Below are positions 61,901-64,000 of a stretch of DNA of 64,000 nucleotides, in pieces. Positions within the stretch are counted from its first letter, which is position 1, and each line of letters begins with the position of its first letter. A program made the position numbers and the translations under genes. The notes under the pieces are model-generated. The model searched no databases and had not been told where the DNA came from. It saw nothing but the letters and a program-made list of their open reading frames with translations. This DNA is from Dasyornis broadbenti (Eukaryota; Chordata; Aves; Passeriformes; Dasyornithidae). Location: NCBI GenBank assembly GCA_013397935.1, contig VZRN01005169.1:1806348-1870347 (forward strand), in the 5' to 3' direction.

Positions 61901-64000
61901 TTAAATTTGACAACAGAAACATGTCAGTGTCATCCTCTTTTAACAAAGAAAATATTAGCATGTTGATGATTGTGGTTCATGAATATGAAAGTAAATAAAT
62001 AAATAAATAAATAAATACACACAAAGACTCCAGGCTAATAAATAAATATAATTCACTTCCATTTCCCTGTGGAAGCATGGAAAGCCAGATCCTGGGCTAA
62101 GACCCATATTCTCTTTCTCTAACAGGTAAGACTGAGGGTGCTCGTTTTGACATCACACCTGGTCATTGCAAGAACAAATAACAGCTCATGCAGAGTCTGA
62201 ATTACCTCTCTTGGCTCTGTTGTGGAAACAGATGTTGCCAAGTTTGACAACTGCAAGGCACCACATTGTTTTGTGAATGGGTGAGATTCGAAACAGGCAC
62301 CTCCGACGTTTAGGCATAAGATCGCTTAAACCTATACTGTCTTTCAAAAGCCAATACTTTTGTTAAACATGCTAAGAAATTACTTGTGTTACTGCCTTGC
62401 TTCGCCTTCTTTGATGTTAATAATAATTGTTATGGCTCAAAAAGCAATATTTCAGTACATATGCATAGAAAGATTTTGGAGTTTTTTGAGTAGTATTCAT
62501 ACAAACTAATTCAAAAATCAGTCTTTGATGTGAATGCAATGTCAGAAAACACCCTTGGAAAAGAACAAAGTAATTTTCAATCCAAGACAAAAAAAAAAAA
62601 AAATCATAGTATATGTATTTTATACAACATTTTATCTGAAAACATAGAAACTACAGTAAGTTTGGCAGGAACTCACCTGTGAGCAGAGCACTTAAGGGAC
62701 AGTTTTAGCACTGAATAGTCCTTAAAAGTAGTGGTTGGTTTTGCTGCCCAGGTGTCTGTTGGTGGCTGCTACAGGAGTGGCATTCACGCTGCTCTGGGCT
62801 AACACTAAAGGGGCATTTCCACGTAACTGAGAGTGAGGGACTCACTTTATTGCCACTCACAAAGGGCTGTAGCTGCTAGAAAGCTCAGGCTGCTGCAAGA
62901 TGACATGATAAAAAAAATAACTTTATAAAAACCTGCCACTGTTTCCCCCACCCCGCTCCAGTTCTGGCAGAGGAGAGCAGTTGCGAACGAGTTAATGTTT
63001 GTCTTGAAAGAAGTTCTTCCAAGGAATTGAATTATGTCATGGTCCCATTATATTAAACACCATCCTTGCTTTCTTCATGTTTATGCACAACACACAGCAT
63101 GCAAGTATTACCTGATAATCCATAACCTCGTGGCTTCTCAAGTATTTTATGTGATATTACCTTTTTGTTCACATAAACTCTTTGCTATTGATTTACACCA
63201 TCTCAACACACAAGGGAAGAAGATACGATGACAAAAAAAAAAAAAAAAGAAAAACAGCATAGCAAGTATTCAGTCTCTCCACAAAACATTTTTGTGTTGA
63301 AAGACATGCCTTAGAGGGCTCTGATTGCTACCAATAAACCCTGAATATCTTTTTGTTTCAATTAAGGGATCCAAGAGACCCCTCAACCCATATAAATCAT
63401 GCACTAGAGTCTAGTTTTTCAAAAAAGCACAAAATCTCTACTATTAATTAATCAAAGCAAAAAAACAGAAACCACTGATAAATTTATCTTTTCTCTCACA
63501 AAATCATTAAACTTATTACTAAAAGCAATACGTTTGCTTAACATGTAAAGTATTTAAAGACTTTAAACAGTTTAAGAAACTCCACAGAGTGATGACAATT
63601 CATTTTATTTAGGACACAAGCTGCTGTCCAACTAGTAACCCAAAATTTTTCAAAATCTTTGTAACAATTTCTTCTCACAGTGCATAAGATACTAAAGCAC
63701 TTTGCCAAATTCAGACCCAAAATTGGTAACTGTTTTAATGCTAAACTATGGTTCTCTAAACAGAAGGATAATTTAAGAAATGTCATATGAATAATTTGTT
63801 TGATTTGGGGATAGGAATCGTTCAGGTAAATTATTCTGTCTGACCTTAAAAATTCTAACGTATGCTAATAGCTGGATTATAAAAATGGAAAGTAGCATGG
63901 GCTCCCACTTTGAGATCTGATTTATCATTTTTATTGCATTTTCATTACCTAAACAAAATTAGAAATAGTATCTTCAAAACAGCAGTTAAAGTTGATACGA
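61901..64000. other. non-coding region upstream of the CELF2 promoter
   Basis: Contains the TAAA microsatellite and poly-A runs near 62.59 and 63.23 kb. Nothing else is recognised. Confidence 0.65.
61992..62017. repeat. (TAAA)n microsatellite
   Basis: Six perfect TAAA units plus a partial unit, lying about 90 bases beyond the 5' end of the CR1 copy. It is likely polymorphic. Confidence 0.92.

Noticed and set aside
1..64000. tRNA, snRNA, CRISPR, operon or endogenous retrovirus features
   Set aside because: None of their hallmarks (A/B boxes in a cloverleaf, regular spacers, paired LTRs, gag/pol frames) was seen on reading both strands.

Overview
This window looks like bird genomic DNA. It is AT-rich, depleted of CpG and free of long protein-coding frames. 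It carries several copies of the avian LINE CR1, recognisable by the 3' end that ends in repeated ATTCTATG-like octamers and the conserved 'AGAATGGTTTGGG' block (or its complement). It also has old MIR-like SINE remnants, simple repeats and one strong CpG island. Nothing in it is bacterial or viral.

The only protein-coding sequence I can name is a short first exon on the minus strand at 51034-51107, inside the CpG island. It encodes 24 residues starting MTSSFKLDFLPEMMVD, followed by two bases of a split codon and a consensus GTAAGT donor. This matches an alternative N-terminus of CELF2 (CUGBP2/ETR-3), an RNA-binding regulator of splicing, mRNA stability and translation. No RRM-encoding exon is present, so bases 1-51033 are read as part of a large first intron of at least 51 kb. 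Bases from about 51.5 kb to 64 kb lie upstream of this promoter. They may be intergenic, or an intron of longer CELF2 isoforms that start further upstream.

Layout. 1-48.4 kb: intron with CR1 copies near 2.9, 26.2 and 33.8 kb, MIR-like remnants near 1.0, 1.4 and 2.5 kb, a TA microsatellite at 33.4 kb and a long poly-T tract with an ambiguous base at 43.27 kb. Several stretches look like conserved non-coding (enhancer) elements by composition and motif content. 48.4-48.8 kb: a small isolated CpG cluster followed by a motif-rich stretch. 50.4-51.5 kb: a plus-strand TATA-like box, a purine tract, the CpG island, CELF2 exon 1, a start-stop upstream ORF and a 91-base assembly gap. 51.5-64 kb: non-coding DNA with MIR-like fragments, A-rich tracts, a long CR1 copy at 61.2-61.9 kb and an AAAT microsatellite.

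I found no convincing new biological system. The most interesting points are the regulatory structure around the CELF2 promoter and the candidate conserved elements in the intron. These rest on visual reading only and need cross-species alignment.
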